64,000 nt of DNA from Nocardioides sp. ChNu-153. Its GTDB lineage: Bacteria; Actinomycetota; Actinomycetes; Propionibacteriales; Nocardioidaceae. Position 1 is the first letter of the stretch. Each line of letters opens with the position of its first letter. Shown here piece after piece: positions 1 through 8,381 of the stretch. The notes beneath the pieces are model-generated. The model did no database searches. It had not been told where the DNA came from and saw only the letters and a list, made by a program, of their open reading frames with translations. The position numbers and the translations under genes were made by a program. The stretch is taken from assembly GCF_030466625.1 (NCBI RefSeq), contig NZ_JADEVT010000002.1, positions 1-64,000 on the forward strand, given 5' to 3'.

Positions 1-142
1 CGGCCGGGACGGCGCCGGTGTCACCGCCGGCGCCACCGGCGGGGGCGTCCGCGGGGGCGTCGGCCGGTACGGCGTCGGGGGCGGGGCGGGCGGGCTGGCG
101 GCGGGCGGCCGCGGCGGCGAGGCGCTCGGCGAGGGTGCTCAT
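1..142 (-). CDS. cpaF: CpaF/TadA-family pilus assembly ATPase, N-terminal fragment
   Basis: Only the first 47 codons are inside the window. The ATG is preceded by a strong GGAGGTG ribosome site, and the product starts MSTLAERLAAAAARR followed by an Ala/Pro-rich linker. That start fits the variable N-terminus of actinobacterial CpaF ATPases, but no catalytic motif is inside the window. The call therefore rests mainly on position: it begins 7 nt after the stop of a CpaE-like gene, which in turn follows a CpaB-like gene, the usual order in Tad/Flp pilus loci. CpaF would power pilin assembly at the cytoplasmic face of the membrane. Confidence 0.55.
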   Translation of the reverse strand, partial: MSTLAERLAAAAARRQPARPAPDAVPADAPADAPAGGAGGDTGAVPA

Positions 143-149
143 GGGTGGT

Positions 150-1340
150 TCACCTCCGGCGGCGGAAGAAGCGCCGCTCGTCGCGCGGCTCCTCCGACGC
201 GTTCGACGTGGTGGGGGAGGCCGGGTGGCCCGGCGCGGAGGTGCCGGCGAGGCGGGCGGCGAGCTGCACGAATTGCGCGCTCGACCCGTGCTCCGGCTTG
301 GCCGCGACGATGGGACGCCCGGCGTTCGTGGCGGCCGCGATCTCCACGGAGGTGGCGACCTGGGCGGCGATCTCGAGGCCGAGGATGGCCTCGACCTTCT
401 CGGCGCTGATGCCGACCTCGTCGTCGGCGCGGTTGAGGAGCAGGTGGCGGTGGCCCTGGGCGATGCCCAGGGCGTCCATCGTCTCCAGCGCGACCTTGAC
501 GTTCTTCAGCGTCGGCACGTCGAGGGTGGCGACCATGACGCACTCGTCCGTCTCGTCGAGGGCGGTCAGCGTCAGCTCGTCGAAGGCGGGCGCGGTGTCG
601 ACCACGACGAAGTCGAAGTTCTCCGCCAGCACCCGGAGGGTGCGGGCCACCAACGTGGGCGTGATGCGGTCGCGGGCGTCCGGGGTGCTGGGGGCGGCGA
701 GCACCATCAGCGAGTCCTCGTGCCGCGTGAGCATGGGCTCGAGGAGGCGGAAGTCGAGGGCCTCCTCGGAGCCGACTGCGTGCTCGATGGAGTGCGACGG
801 GAAGAGCTGCAGGGTGATGGCGACGTCGCCGAACGCCAGGTCGAGGTCGACGAGGCAGACCTGCCGCGCCCCGCGGTCCGCGAGAGCGAGCGCGAGGTTG
901 ACGGCCGCCGTCGTCTTGCCGACCCCGCCCTTGGGCGAGAAGACGGCCGCGATGCGGCCCTGGCGGGCCACGCCGCCGGGGCCCCGCAGGGCGATCCACA
1001 GCTGGTAGGCGCGCTCGACCGCGCCGCTGATGGCGGCCAGGTCGGCCCCCGGCACGACGTCGCGCACGCCGGCGTGCATCGCCTTCGTCAGCACGTCGGT
1101 GTCGACGTGGTCGCGGACGACGACGACGCTGACGGTCGGTCGGGTGAACCGGAGGGTCTCGCAGATCTCCAGGGCGACGGCGAGGTCGACGCCGGGGCCG
1201 ATCACCGCGACGTACTCGTCGGGACGGTTGTCGAGCCAGGCGGCGAGCTTCTCCGTGCTGTCCATCCCGTGCCCGCCCGGGGGCAGGGCGGTCAGCAGCT
1301 CGCTGAGGGTCGAGCTGTCGGGGTCGACGACGACGGGCAT
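150..1340 (-). CDS. cpaE: CpaE/TadZ-like P-loop ATPase of the Tad/Flp pilus
   Basis: A 396-residue protein with an N-terminal receiver-like domain (about residues 10-105, with VIGPGVDLAVALE and VVVVRDHVDTD strands) and a MinD/ParA-type ATPase domain. The deviant Walker A is SPKGGVGKTT and a VVVDTAPAFDE Walker B-like strand follows. CpaE/TadZ proteins localise Tad pilus assembly at the membrane. The start is set at the ATG before MPVVVDPDSS because GAGGAGACC lies just upstream; the reading frame stays open further 5' but without a ribosome site. It lies between cpaB and cpaF in one leftward operon. Confidence 0.85.
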   Translation of the reverse strand: MPVVVDPDSSTLSELLTALPPGGHGMDSTEKLAAWLDNRPDEYVAVIGPGVDLAVALEICETLRFTRPTVSVVVVRDHVDTDVLTKAMHAGVRDVVPGADLAAISGAVERAYQLWIALRGPGGVARQGRIAAVFSPKGGVGKTTAAVNLALALADRGARQVCLVDLDLAFGDVAITLQLFPSHSIEHAVGSEEALDFRLLEPMLTRHEDSLMVLAAPSTPDARDRITPTLVARTLRVLAENFDFVVVDTAPAFDELTLTALDETDECVMVATLDVPTLKNVKVALETMDALGIAQGHRHLLLNRADDEVGISAEKVEAILGLEIAAQVATSVEIAAATNAGRPIVAAKPEHGSSAQFVQLAARLAGTSAPGHPASPTTSNASEEPRDERRFFRRRR

Positions 1341-1407
1341 GGTCTCCTCGTTCGGATCGCTGGTGCTGACGTCCGCGGGCGCGCGGCGGGAGCCGCCGCG
1401 CCGGGGG

Positions 1408-2142
1408 TCAGGGGGAGAGGGCGGTCGAGCCGGGCACGGTCTGGCCGCGCTGCAGCTGGACGCCCTCGCCACGGATCGCCAGGGTGATGGTGGACCCGGC
1501 GTCGATGGCCGCGGTCAGGTCGAGCGCTCCCTCGGGGGTCAGCGCGAGGGTGACGACCGTGTTGGCGACGGCGTTCTCCTCCGCCGCGCCCGCCTCGCCC
1601 TCCGTCGTCGGCGAGGCGATGGGCGACGACGAGCCGACGGCGAGCACCTGGGTCTCGGGCACGAGCACGACGGCGGCCGAGGAACCGGTGGCCACGAGCA
1701 CGGCCACGGAGTCGCCCGGGCTGGCGAAGCCGGCGACGCGGCCCTGGTCGTCGAGCTCGACGGACTGGCCGAGCATGCCCTCGGGCACGGGCAGCACCAC
1801 GCCGGTGCGCACCTCCTCGGCGAACTTGGCCGTGGTGACCTGCTCGCCCGGGGCGATGTCCATGGCCGCCAGCTGGCCCTCGAGGCTCGTGGCGTTCTCC
1901 GAGGTCACGTAACCCTCCAGCAGCTGGCCCCGGGGCACCGCCTGCTGCTCGATCTTGCCCTCGGCCAGCGCGGCGTCGAAGGTCTCGCCGAGCTCGATGG
2001 GCTTGACGACCTTGTAGACGTCGACGGCGTCGTACCGCTCGTCCGCACGGGCGTCGGCCTGGCGGGCGTAGAGGAAGACGATGACGAGCCCGAGCGCGGC
2101 GACGACGGCCGCGACGACGAGCAGGATCCTGCGTCGGTCCAT
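1408..2142 (-). CDS. cpaB: CpaB/RcpC-like SAF-domain pilus protein
   Basis: A 244-residue protein starting MDRRRILLVVAAVVAALG, which gives one N-terminal membrane anchor after a short basic stretch. The rest is extracytoplasmic and contains an SAF-type segment (about residues 45-110, VVKPIELGETFDAALAEG and later IAPGEQVTTAKF) followed by an RcpC-like beta domain. CpaB/RcpC helps assemble the Flp pilus secretion channel in Gram-negatives; in actinobacteria it is thought to act at the outer face of the membrane. It is the first gene of the cpaB-cpaE-cpaF leftward run. The ATG at the membrane anchor was chosen over an upstream in-frame start that would add an unlikely Arg/Pro-rich tail. Confidence 0.8.
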   Translation of the reverse strand: MDRRRILLVVAAVVAALGLVIVFLYARQADARADERYDAVDVYKVVKPIELGETFDAALAEGKIEQQAVPRGQLLEGYVTSENATSLEGQLAAMDIAPGEQVTTAKFAEEVRTGVVLPVPEGMLGQSVELDDQGRVAGFASPGDSVAVLVATGSSAAVVLVPETQVLAVGSSSPIASPTTEGEAGAAEENAVANTVVTLALTPEGALDLTAAIDAGSTITLAIRGEGVQLQRGQTVPGSTALSP

Positions 2143-2328
2143 GGGGGAGGGGGTCCTTCCAGGCGAGACGTGCGTGCGGGGAGGACGGCCGGCCCGCCGC
2201 CGCGGACGCACGGCACGGACCCCTCCCCGCGCCTCACCCTGCCCGACCGGCCCGCCGCGCCGAGCGCTTTTGCGCAGGAGGTGGCCGAAAGTCCCAAGGG
2301 TGGTCTAGACCGGCCCTGGCCCGCGGCC

Positions 2329-4119
2329 TCAGGAGCCGTAGAGCCCCTCGACCTCGCTGCGGAACTCGCGCATGACCACGTTCCGCTTCAGCTTGAGGCT
2401 GGGGGTCAGCTGCCCGCCCTCCTCGGTCCAGTCGACGGGCAGGATCGAGAACTTCCGGATGGCCTCGGCCTTCGAGACCGCCTTGTTCGCGTCGTCCACC
2501 GCGCCCTCGATGGCCGCGACGAGGTCGGGGTCGTCGACGAGGTCGGCGATCTCGCCGGTCTTGCCGTGCGCCTGGGCCCACGCCGGGAACGACTCTGGGT
2601 CGATGGTGACGAGGGCGCCGACGAACGGCTGGCCGTCGCCCACGACCATGCACTGCGAGACGAGGAAGTGGGCGCGCAGCCGGTCCTCGAGCACGGCGGG
2701 GGCGACGTTCTTGCCGCCCGCGGTCACGATGATCTCCTTCTTGCGCCCCGTGATCCGCACGAAGCCCTCGTCGTCCACCTCGCCGACGTCGCCCGTGCGG
2801 AACCAGCCGTCGGCGTCGAGCGCCTCGGCGCTCGCCTCCGCGTTGCCCCAGTAACCGCGGAACACCTGGCCGCCGCGGAACTGCAGCTCGCCGTCGTCGG
2901 CCACCCGCACCGCGGTGCCCGGCAGGGGCCGGCCCACGGAGCCGATCTTCTGGGCGTCGGGGAGGTTCACCGTGAGCGCGGCGGTCGTCTCGGTGAGGCC
3001 GTAGCCCTCGAGCACGCCGAGGCCGATGCCCCGGTAGAAGTGGCCGAGCCGCTCCCCGAGCGGCGCGCCACCGGAGACGGCGTACCGGCACTGCCCGCCC
3101 AGCGCGGCCCGCAGCTTGCCGTAGACGAGCCGGTCGAACAGTCCGTGCTGCAGGCGCAGGGCGAGCGAGGGACGGCCGTGGTCGCGGGCGCGGGACCAGG
3201 CGATGGCCACGTCGGCGGCGCGGTCGAAGATCTTGCCCTTGCCGTCCGCGGCGGCGTTCTGGCTCGCGGTGTTGAACACCTTCTCGAACACGCGCGGCAC
3301 GGCCAGGATGAAGTGGGGCTGGAAGACGCCGAAGTCGGCGACGAGGGTCTTGATGTCGCTGGAGTGGCCCATCCGGACACGCGCCTTGACGCAGCCGACC
3401 TGGATGATCCGGGCGAACACGTGCGCCAGCGGGAGGAAGAGGAGGGTCGAGGCCCCCTCGTCGAACAGGTCGTCCAGCTCGTCGACGGCGACCCCGAGCT
3501 CGAACATGAAGTTGCCGTGGGTCAGCTCGCAGCCCTTGGGCCGGCCCGTCGTGCCCGACGTGTAGATGAGCGTGGCGAGGTCGCCCGGGCCGCTCGCGGT
3601 ACGGCGGGCCTCGAGGTCGGCGTCGGCGACGTCACCGCCGAGGGTGGTGAGGACGCCGACGGCGTCGTCGTCGAAGGACCAGACGTGGGCGAGCGCCGGG
3701 GCCTGCTCGCGCGCCTCGGCGACGCGGGCGACGTGGTCGGCCGTCTCGGCGAGGACGGCGACGGCGCCGGAGTCGGCGACGATCCACGCGACCTGTTCCG
3801 CGGACGACGTCTCGTAGACCGGCACCGTGACCGCGCCGGCGAACCAGATCGCGTAGTCGGCGAGGGTCCACTCGTAGCGGGTCTTCGACAGCAGCACCAC
3901 CCGGTCGCCCGGCTGCACCCCGGCCGCGACGAGACCCTTGGCCACCGCCGTGACCTCCGCGAGGAACGTGGCCGCGGTGACGTCCGCCCACCCGCCGGAC
4001 CCGTCGGGCCGGCTGAAGACGACGGCGTCGGGAGCCTCGGCGGCGTTGCGCACGACGTCGTCGGTGAGGTTCCCGGTGCTCGGGATCTCGATCGTCATGG
4101 GGGTGGAGTACTCGCGCAC
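2329..4119 (-). CDS. fadD: Long-chain fatty-acid--CoA ligase (FadD15-like AMP-forming)
   Basis: A 596-residue ANL-superfamily enzyme that activates fatty acids to acyl-CoA through an acyl-adenylate. The P-loop motif TLIYTSGTTGRPKGC (about residue 180) binds ATP. YGLTETTAA is the acyl-adenylate motif, and GWFRTGDVGEVDDEGFV carries the ATP-binding Asp. ITGRKKEIIVTAGGKNVAP is the hinge region. The GTG start (VREYSTPM) matches the MREYSxP opening usual in actinobacterial FadD15 proteins and has AGGAG 8 nt upstream; the ATG seven codons later lacks a site. It is divergent from the SRPBCC/ArsA genes, an arrangement shared with the Streptomyces glkA neighbourhood. Confidence 0.92.
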   Translation of the reverse strand: MREYSTPMTIEIPSTGNLTDDVVRNAAEAPDAVVFSRPDGSGGWADVTAATFLAEVTAVAKGLVAAGVQPGDRVVLLSKTRYEWTLADYAIWFAGAVTVPVYETSSAEQVAWIVADSGAVAVLAETADHVARVAEAREQAPALAHVWSFDDDAVGVLTTLGGDVADADLEARRTASGPGDLATLIYTSGTTGRPKGCELTHGNFMFELGVAVDELDDLFDEGASTLLFLPLAHVFARIIQVGCVKARVRMGHSSDIKTLVADFGVFQPHFILAVPRVFEKVFNTASQNAAADGKGKIFDRAADVAIAWSRARDHGRPSLALRLQHGLFDRLVYGKLRAALGGQCRYAVSGGAPLGERLGHFYRGIGLGVLEGYGLTETTAALTVNLPDAQKIGSVGRPLPGTAVRVADDGELQFRGGQVFRGYWGNAEASAEALDADGWFRTGDVGEVDDEGFVRITGRKKEIIVTAGGKNVAPAVLEDRLRAHFLVSQCMVVGDGQPFVGALVTIDPESFPAWAQAHGKTGEIADLVDDPDLVAAIEGAVDDANKAVSKAEAIRKFSILPVDWTEEGGQLTPSLKLKRNVVMREFRSEVEGLYGS

Positions 4120-4172
4120 AGAGGGGCTCCTGGCTGCTCGGGGACGCACGTGGTGGGGGTGATCCGCGGTGC

Positions 4173-4214
4173 ACGTTACCGCCGCGATCGGAGGCCACCG
4201 CGATCCGGTACGCT
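4173..4214. promoter_or_regulatory. Divergent promoter region between fadD and SRPBCC gene
   Basis: The 155-bp gap between two divergent genes holds a TAACGT hexamer reading leftward (4173-4178 complement) and a TACGCT hexamer reading rightward (4209-4214). Both fit the actinobacterial -10 pattern TANNNT. The leaders would be about 50 nt. The -35 boxes are not clear. Confidence 0.35.
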
Positions 4215-4274
4215 CGCCGGGCGTCAGACCGCAGACCGACGGCGGTGGTGATTCCGGAGGCCTGGGAGGTCGCA

Positions 4275-4718
4275 GTGGCAGAGCAGACGTCGTCCACGAT
4301 CGTGATCGACGCGCCGCCCTCGGTCGTCATGGCCGTCATCGCCGACTTCCCGGCGTACCCGCAGTGGGCGACCGGCATGAAGTCGGTCGAGGTCGTGACC
4401 CCCGGTGCCGACGGCGAGCGTGCCCGCGAGGTGCGCTTCGTGCTCGACGTGGCGCCGATCAAGGACGAGTACACGCTCGCCTACGAGTGGCACGGCGACC
4501 GCGAGGTCACCTGGACGCTCGTGCAGGGCGGCATCCTGCGCGCCCTCGACGGCTCGTACGTGCTGCGCGACCTGGGCGGCGGGTCGACCGAGGTGACCTA
4601 CAGCCTGGCGCTCGAGGTCACCATCCCGCTCATCGGCATGCTGCGCCGCAAGGGCGAGAAGATCCTCATCGACACGGCCCTCAAGGGTCTCAAGAAGCGC
4701 GTCGAGGCCCTTGGCTGA
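4275..4718 (+). CDS. SRPBCC (START-like) family protein
   Basis: A 147-residue single-domain protein with the polyketide-cyclase/START-like fold: N-terminal strand SSTIVIDAPPSVVMAVIADFPAYPQW, central strands, and a long C-terminal helix (IPLIGMLRRKGEKILIDTALKGLKKRVEAL). Such proteins bind a hydrophobic ligand in a helix-grip pocket; the ligand cannot be read from sequence. The GTG start has GGGAGG 5 nt upstream. The stop overlaps the TTG start of the ArsA-like gene by 8 nt, so the two are probably translationally coupled. The pair also occurs next to acyl-CoA synthetase in other actinobacteria, which hints at a lipid-related role. Confidence 0.85.
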   Translation: MAEQTSSTIVIDAPPSVVMAVIADFPAYPQWATGMKSVEVVTPGADGERAREVRFVLDVAPIKDEYTLAYEWHGDREVTWTLVQGGILRALDGSYVLRDLGGGSTEVTYSLALEVTIPLIGMLRRKGEKILIDTALKGLKKRVEALG

Positions 4719-5895
4719 CGACCCGCGCGTCCTGCTCCTCACCGGGAAGGGCGGGGTCGGCAAGTCCACCCTCGCAGCGGGTACGGCGGCCCTCGCCGCC
4801 GCGCGCGGCGCGCGCACCCTGGTGCTCAGCACGGACCCCGCCCACTCGCTCGCCGACGCGTACGGCGTGCCCGTGGGCGCCGAGCCGACACCCGTGGCCG
4901 ACGGCCTGTGGGTGCAGCAGGTCGACGCCCAGCTGCGCTTCGAGCAGTCGTGGGCGGAGGTGCAGCGCTACCTGCTCTCGGTGCTCGACGTCGTCGGCGT
5001 CGACCGGGTGGCGGCCGAGGAGCTCACCGTGCTGCCCGGCGCCGAGGAGGTGCTGGCGCTGCTCGAGCTGCGGCTGCAGGCCCGCTCGGGACGCTGGGAC
5101 GTGATCGTCGTCGACTGCGCGCCGACCGCCGAGACCCTGCGGCTGCTGGCGCTGCCCGAGGCGCTCGGGTGGTACGTCCAGCGCATCTTCCCGGCCCAGC
5201 GCACGGTGGTGCGGGCGCTCAAGCCGGTGCTCACCCGCGCCGCCGGGGTGCCGATGCCCGGTGACGGGGTCTTCGACGCCCTCGAGCGGCTGCACGCCGA
5301 GCTCGCCGAGGTGCACGCGCTGCTGACGGGACCGCAGGCCTCGGTCCGTCTCGTGCTGACGCCGGAGCGGGTCGTGCTGGCCGAGGCACGGCGCTCGTGG
5401 ACGATGCTGTCGCTCTTCGGCTACCGCGTGGACGGGGTCGTCGCGAACCGGGTCTTCCCCGACGACGACGGCGCCGACGCGTGGCGTGCCGGCTGGGCGC
5501 GCGCCCAGGCCGCGGTGCTCGCCGAGGCCGAGGAGTCGTTCGCCGGCCTGCCGGTGTGGCGCTCGGTCTACCGCGCCGAGGAGCCGGTGGGCGCCGAGGC
5601 CCTGGCCGCGCTCGTGGCCGATGTGCACGGCGACGGCGACCCGCTCGCCGTACCAGTCGGTCCCGGCCCCTACGCGGTCGAGCGGAGGGAGGGGTCCGCC
5701 ACCGTCCGGCTCACGCTGCCGCTGGTGGAGCGCAGCGACGTCGCCCTCGCCCGCACCGGCGACGAGCTGGTCGTGACCGTCGGGTCGTATCGTCGCGTGC
5801 TGACCCTGCCCAGCGGCCTCGCGCACCAGCGCATCGCCGGTGCGCGGGTGGAGCGGGGGGAGCTGGTCGTGCGATTCGAGGAGGGGACGACGTGA
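4711..5895 (+). CDS. ArsA/GET3-family ATPase
   Basis: A 394-residue P-loop ATPase. Walker A is LLLTGKGGVGKST near the N-terminus, the switch I-like segment is STDPAHSLADAYG, and VIVVDCAPTAETLRLLALPE is the Walker B/switch II region; all three are hallmarks of ArsA/Get3. It has no paired arsenite-efflux gene and no obvious arsenic-binding Cys cluster, so arsenite transport is unlikely. Actinobacterial members of this type are of unknown role and sit beside SRPBCC and glkA genes. The TTG start is inside the preceding gene. The stop overlaps the GTG of the next gene (GTGA), which supports a single operon through the sugar kinase. Confidence 0.88.
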   Translation: MADDPRVLLLTGKGGVGKSTLAAGTAALAAARGARTLVLSTDPAHSLADAYGVPVGAEPTPVADGLWVQQVDAQLRFEQSWAEVQRYLLSVLDVVGVDRVAAEELTVLPGAEEVLALLELRLQARSGRWDVIVVDCAPTAETLRLLALPEALGWYVQRIFPAQRTVVRALKPVLTRAAGVPMPGDGVFDALERLHAELAEVHALLTGPQASVRLVLTPERVVLAEARRSWTMLSLFGYRVDGVVANRVFPDDDGADAWRAGWARAQAAVLAEAEESFAGLPVWRSVYRAEEPVGAEALAALVADVHGDGDPLAVPVGPGPYAVERREGSATVRLTLPLVERSDVALARTGDELVVTVGSYRRVLTLPSGLAHQRIAGARVERGELVVRFEEGTT

Positions 5896-6428
5896 AGGGT
5901 CACGACGAGCGGGAGGCCCCCGGCGCCCGCACCGACCACGAGGCCGCGGTCGGCAGCGTCGGCGAGGAGGCGGTCAAGCTGTTCGGCGCGTTCTCCGACT
6001 GGGCCCGCGACCACGGGGCTGGCGGCCACGCCGGTCCCGCCGCCGACCCGTACGCCAACCCGTACGACGCCCCGCACGACGCCCCGCACGACGCCCCGCA
6101 CGACGCCCCGCACGACGCCCCGCACGACGCCCCGCACGACCCCCGGACCGGTACGACGGGTGGCGCGGCCGAGTGCACCTGGTGCCCCGTGTGCCGCGGC
6201 GCGCAGGCCCTGCGTCACGCCGTGACCCCGGAGGTGCGCACCCACCTCGCGTCCGCGGCGGCGTCACTGCTGCAGGCGGCGGCCGGGCTCCTCAGCGCGG
6301 CCGCCGAGGCGCGCCCCGAGGGGTCGCCCGACGGGTCCGGCGGCGGCGGGCGGGCCGACGGCCTTGAGCACATCGACCTCGACGGCGACCTGTCCACCGA
6401 CGACGACACGACGGGCGGTGCCCGGTGA
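5892..6428 (+). CDS. Conserved acidic protein with DAPH repeats and a Cys motif (SCO2127/DUF5304-like)
   Basis: A 178-residue protein of unknown function. The N-terminal third contains VKLFGAFSDWARDHG, followed by six perfect Asp-Ala-Pro-His repeats (about residues 59-82). Then comes a conserved-looking CTWCPVCRGAQALRH segment that may bind a metal, two Ala-rich helices and an acidic tail. The position between an ArsA-like ATPase and a ROK glucokinase corresponds to SCO2127 in Streptomyces, which is linked to glucose kinase expression; I place it there by synteny and by the CxxCPxC segment. GTGA overlaps join it to the genes on both sides. Confidence 0.7.
   Translation: MKGHDEREAPGARTDHEAAVGSVGEEAVKLFGAFSDWARDHGAGGHAGPAADPYANPYDAPHDAPHDAPHDAPHDAPHDAPHDPRTGTTGGAAECTWCPVCRGAQALRHAVTPEVRTHLASAAASLLQAAAGLLSAAAEARPEGSPDGSGGGGRADGLEHIDLDGDLSTDDDTTGGAR
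6066..6137 (+). repeat. Six perfect tandem copies of a 12-bp repeat
   Basis: The unit GACGCCCCGCAC is repeated six times without a mismatch and encodes DAPH in frame. Because the unit is a multiple of three, copy-number changes would lengthen or shorten the linker without breaking the frame. Confidence 0.95.
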
Positions 6429-7372
6429 GCCTGTCCTGCGGCATCGACATCGGCGGCACCAAGATCGCCGGCGGCGTGGTCGACGAGTCCGGCCGCATCC
6501 TGGCCCGCCTGCGGGCGGAGTCCCCGGCCACTGACCCGGAGGCCATCGTCGACACGGTCGCCTGCCTCGTCGACGACCTGCGGGCGGAGCACCCGGTCGA
6601 GCACGTCGGCGTGGGCGCCGCCGGGTTCATCGACGCCGGCCGGTCGACCGTGCTGTTCGCCCCCAACATCGCCTGGCGCGACCAGCCGCTGGGCCGTCAG
6701 CTCGCCGAGCGCACCGGCCTGCCGGTGGTCGTCGAGAACGACGCCAACGCCGCGGCCTGGGGGGAGTACGTGTTCGGTGCGGGCCACGGCTCCGCGACCG
6801 GCGACATGCTGCTGGTGACGGTCGGCACCGGCGTGGGCGGCGGCATCGTCGCGGACGGCGAGCTGCGCCGCGGCGCGTTCGGGATCGCGGCCGAGATCGG
6901 CCACCTCCGGCTCGTGCACGGCGGACGCCTGTGCGGGTGCGGCAACCACGGCTGCTGGGAGCAGTACGCCAGCGGGTCCGCGCTGGTGCGGGAGGCCCGG
7001 GCCGACGCGGTGGGCGGCTCGCTCCTCGCCCGTCCGCTGCTGGATCGCGCCGGGGGCGACCCGGGACGCATCACCGGTCCGCTCGTCACCGAGCTGGCCC
7101 AGCAGGGCGACCCCTTCTGCGTCGAGCAGCTGACCGAGCTGGGGCACTGGCTCGGGGAGGGCGTCTCCTCCCTCGTGGCCGTGCTCGACCCCGGCATGGT
7201 GGTCATCGGCGGCGGCGTCTCGGCCGCGGGGGAGCTGCTGCTGGCCCCCCTGCGCGACCGGTTCGCGCACACGCTGAGCGGCCGCGGCTTCCGCCCGGCC
7301 CCCGCCATCCTCGGCGCCGTGCTCGGCAACGACGCCGGGATGATCGGCGCGGCCGACCTCGCCCGCCGGTGA
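6425..7372 (+). CDS. glkA: ROK-family glucokinase
   Basis: A 315-residue ROK kinase. DIGGTKIAGGVVD is the phosphate 1 (ATP) motif, VENDANAAAWGE contains the catalytic Asp, and TVGTGVGGGIV is the phosphate 2 motif. CGCGNHGCWEQYASG is the ROK zinc-binding/signature motif. These enzymes phosphorylate glucose with ATP in the cytosol and, in Streptomyces, GlkA also mediates carbon catabolite repression. Glucose specificity is inferred from synteny with Streptomyces glkA. The GTG start overlaps the stop of the upstream gene. A second ROK gene follows after 4 nt. Confidence 0.88.
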   Translation: MSLSCGIDIGGTKIAGGVVDESGRILARLRAESPATDPEAIVDTVACLVDDLRAEHPVEHVGVGAAGFIDAGRSTVLFAPNIAWRDQPLGRQLAERTGLPVVVENDANAAAWGEYVFGAGHGSATGDMLLVTVGTGVGGGIVADGELRRGAFGIAAEIGHLRLVHGGRLCGCGNHGCWEQYASGSALVREARADAVGGSLLARPLLDRAGGDPGRITGPLVTELAQQGDPFCVEQLTELGHWLGEGVSSLVAVLDPGMVVIGGGVSAAGELLLAPLRDRFAHTLSGRGFRPAPAILGAVLGNDAGMIGAADLARR

Positions 7373-7376
7373 CGGC

Positions 7377-8381
7377 GTGAGCACGCACGGGGACACGCGG
7401 GTCGACGCCACGGGCGGCAGGGGCGGCGGCGTCCGCATCGGCGTCGACGTCGGCGGCACGAAGATCCTCGCGGGCGTCGTGGCGCCGGACGGGCGGCTCG
7501 ACGCGGTCGCGGTACGGCGTACCCCCGGCCGCGACAGCAGCGTGCTGCTGCTGGAGAGCACCGTGGCGGAGGCCGTCGAGGAGGTCGCCGACGGCCGGCC
7601 CGTCGCCGCGGTCGGCGTGGCGGCCGCCGGGTTCGTCGACGGGGCGGGGGAGCGCGTCATGTTCGCCCCCCACCTGCCGTGGCGGGGCGAGGCCGTGCGC
7701 CGGCGTCTGGCGGAGCGCTTCGACGCGCCGGTGCGGCTCGACAACGACGCCAACGCCGCCGCCTGGGCCGAGCAGCTGCACGGCGCCGCGCGCGGCGCGT
7801 CGCTCGCGGTCACCATCACGGTCGGCACCGGCCTCGGCGGGGCGGTGGTGCTGGACGCCGGGGCCGGGCCCCGGCTGCTCCGGGGCCGCAACGGCATGGC
7901 CGGGGAGTTCGGCCACCAGCAGGTCGTGCCCGACGGCGAGCCGTGCGAGTGCGGCGGGCGGGGCTGCTGGGAGCAGTACTGCAGCGGGAACGCGCTCGTC
8001 GCGTTCGCCCGGGCCCGGGTGGGCCGGGAGCCCACGCTGCTCGACGACTGGTGCGGCGGGGTCGCGGAGCGGCTGACCGGCCCCATGGTCACCGACGCGG
8101 CGGAGGCCGACGACCTGGTCGCGCTGCAGGCGTTCCGGGCGGTGGGCGACTGGCTCGGCGTCGGGCTGGCCAACCTCGTGGCCGTGCTCGATCCTGACGT
8201 GGTGGTGGTCGGCGGAGGTGTGTCCGCGGCCGGCGACCGGCTGCTCGAGCCCGCCCGCGCCGCGCTGTCGCGCTCGCTGGTGGGCGCGCCGTACCGCGCG
8301 GTGCCGCCGGTCCGCGTCGCGGAGCTCGGCCCCGAGGCGGCGATCGTCGGCGCCGCCGCGCTCGCGGCCGACCTGCGCTAG
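7377..8381 (+). CDS. Second ROK-family sugar kinase
   Basis: A 334-residue paralogue of the gene immediately upstream. It has GVDVGGTKILAGVV, LDNDANAAAWAE, TVGTGLGGAVV and a complete CECGGRGCWEQYCSG zinc motif, so it should be catalytically competent. Residues 1-18 are an extra Gly/Thr-rich extension. The start GTG is only 4 nt after the stop of glkA, so both kinases are co-transcribed. They are clearly diverged (different C-terminal halves), which suggests old duplication or a different sugar (another hexose or N-acetyl-hexosamine). Its 3' end overlaps the convergent membrane-protein gene by 4 nt. Confidence 0.88.
   Translation: MSTHGDTRVDATGGRGGGVRIGVDVGGTKILAGVVAPDGRLDAVAVRRTPGRDSSVLLLESTVAEAVEEVADGRPVAAVGVAAAGFVDGAGERVMFAPHLPWRGEAVRRRLAERFDAPVRLDNDANAAAWAEQLHGAARGASLAVTITVGTGLGGAVVLDAGAGPRLLRGRNGMAGEFGHQQVVPDGEPCECGGRGCWEQYCSGNALVAFARARVGREPTLLDDWCGGVAERLTGPMVTDAAEADDLVALQAFRAVGDWLGVGLANLVAVLDPDVVVVGGGVSAAGDRLLEPARAALSRSLVGAPYRAVPPVRVAELGPEAAIVGAAALAADLR

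Noticed and set aside
4711..5895. Arsenic resistance from the ArsA-like ATPase.
   Set aside because: No arsB, arsR or arsC nearby and no metalloid-binding cysteine cluster seen.
6066..6137. A CRISPR array.
   Set aside because: The repeats are 12 bp, directly abutting and in frame; there are no spacers and no cas genes.
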